Below are positions 63,726 through 64,000 of a stretch of 64,000 nt of DNA, piece after piece. The notes below the pieces were generated by a model. That model saw only the letters and a program-made list of their open reading frames with translations. It searched no databases and was not told the DNA's origin. Made by a program: the position numbers and the translations under genes. Each line of letters begins with the position of its first letter. Within the stretch, counting starts at the first letter, position 1. The DNA comes from Comamonas sp. SCN 65-56 (lineage in GTDB: Bacteria > Pseudomonadota > Gammaproteobacteria > Burkholderiales > Burkholderiaceae_C), in the NCBI RefSeq assembly GCF_001724135.1, contig NZ_MEDS01000001.1:218229-282228 (forward strand), written 5' to 3'.

Positions 63726-64000
63726 ATGGCGGATATGACCCCTGAAGCAATCCGCTCCCTGTTTGACGCCCAGCACCGCGCCAGCCGCGCGCAGCCTGAT
63801 GTGCCCGTCGCGGTGCGCCGCGAACGTCTGCTGCGCCTGCGCGCGCTGCTGGAGGAGCACGCGCCAACCCTTGCCGCTGCGGTGCAGGCGGATTTCGGCA
63901 TGCGTTCGCCGCGCCTGACCGAGGTTGCCGATTTCTTCCTGCTGCGCGCCCAGATGGCGCAGACGCTCAAGCACCTGGAGCGCTGGTGCCGCCCGCAACG
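63726..64000 (+). CDS. coniferyl aldehyde dehydrogenase, 5' part (runs off the window)
   Basis: The first 91 residues are visible: MADMTPEAIRSLFDAQHRAS, RRERLLRLRALLEEHAPTLAAAV, QADFGMRSPRLTEVADFFLL, ending in LKHLERWCRPQR. This N-terminal pattern (xADFGxRSxxET-like plus HLxxWxRPxR) is typical of coniferyl aldehyde dehydrogenases and related NAD-dependent ALDHs. The catalytic residues are beyond base 64000, so the specific substrate is only inferred. Start 63726; a second ATG is at 63735. Confidence 0.82.
   Translation, partial: MADMTPEAIRSLFDAQHRASRAQPDVPVAVRRERLLRLRALLEEHAPTLAAAVQADFGMRSPRLTEVADFFLLRAQMAQTLKHLERWCRPQ

Overview
This 64 kb window is a high-GC betaproteobacterial chromosome segment, most likely from the family Comamonadaceae. 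Support comes from gene order (mrcA-lptM-lysA divergent from pilMNOPQ, aroB-dgt, grpE-dnaK-dnaJ, rpsF-priB-rpsR-rplI-dnaB, hom-thrC-moeA-moaD-moaE, clpB) and from a dispersed short repeat built on AGCGCTTG/CAAGCGCT arms flanked by AGCTAT motifs, which I associate with that family. No rRNA, tRNA, CRISPR array, insertion sequence or phage gene was recognised. The genus cannot be named from the sequence alone.

Layout. 0-5 kb: 5' part of metK, two lipid A-type acyltransferases, a putative epoxide hydrolase, engB, cytochrome c4. 5-11 kb: periplasmic methionine sulfoxide reductase msrPQ, then lysA-lptM-mrcA on the minus strand. 11-18 kb: type IV pilus operon pilMNOPQ followed by an Ig-like lipoprotein gene. 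17.7-22.7 kb: aroB, dgt, an MFS transporter, a DUF1415 gene and a methyltransferase. 22.7-28.5 kb: a ZnuD-like TonB receptor, a polar amino acid ABC transporter and a lytic transglycosylase. 28.5-32.7 kb: dnaJ-dnaK-grpE with a 23S-rRNA-intervening-sequence/Avd-like four-helix-bundle gene wedged between dnaK and dnaJ, and a RpoH-type promoter before grpE. 32.9-36.4 kb: ribosomal/replication cluster to dnaB, with a PilZ gene. 36.4-42.4 kb: an ALDH7-type dehydrogenase facing a PIN-PhoH ATPase gene whose stop codon has been lost to a palindromic element, then bcp, a Mth938-like gene and alaA. 42.4-49.2 kb: hom, a Phd/VapC-type toxin-antitoxin pair, thrC and molybdenum cofactor genes. 49.2-51.4 kb: frameshifted birA divergent from bioY, and a DUF1284 gene.

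The main accessory feature is 51.76-57.93 kb: a complete aniline (aromatic amine) dioxygenase cluster, tdnQ-tdnT-tdnA1-tdnA2-tdnB-tdnR. A glutamine synthetase-like enzyme would ligate glutamate to the amine, a Rieske dioxygenase with its reductase would convert the gamma-glutamylanilide to catechol, a GATase-like hydrolase would remove excess glutamylanilide, and a LysR protein would regulate. No catechol cleavage genes are adjacent. The cluster (with birA, bioY and DUF1284) lies between moaE and clpB. The window closes with clpB (RpoH-type promoter), a small secreted protein with an ECF sigma/anti-sigma pair, two small membrane proteins, a decayed short-chain dehydrogenase and the start of a coniferyl aldehyde dehydrogenase gene.

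Genome dynamics are visible at small scale. At least nine copies of the short repeat sit between genes; in msrQ and alaA the repeat encodes the last residues and the stop codon. A GC-rich REP-like hairpin lies in frame inside thrC.
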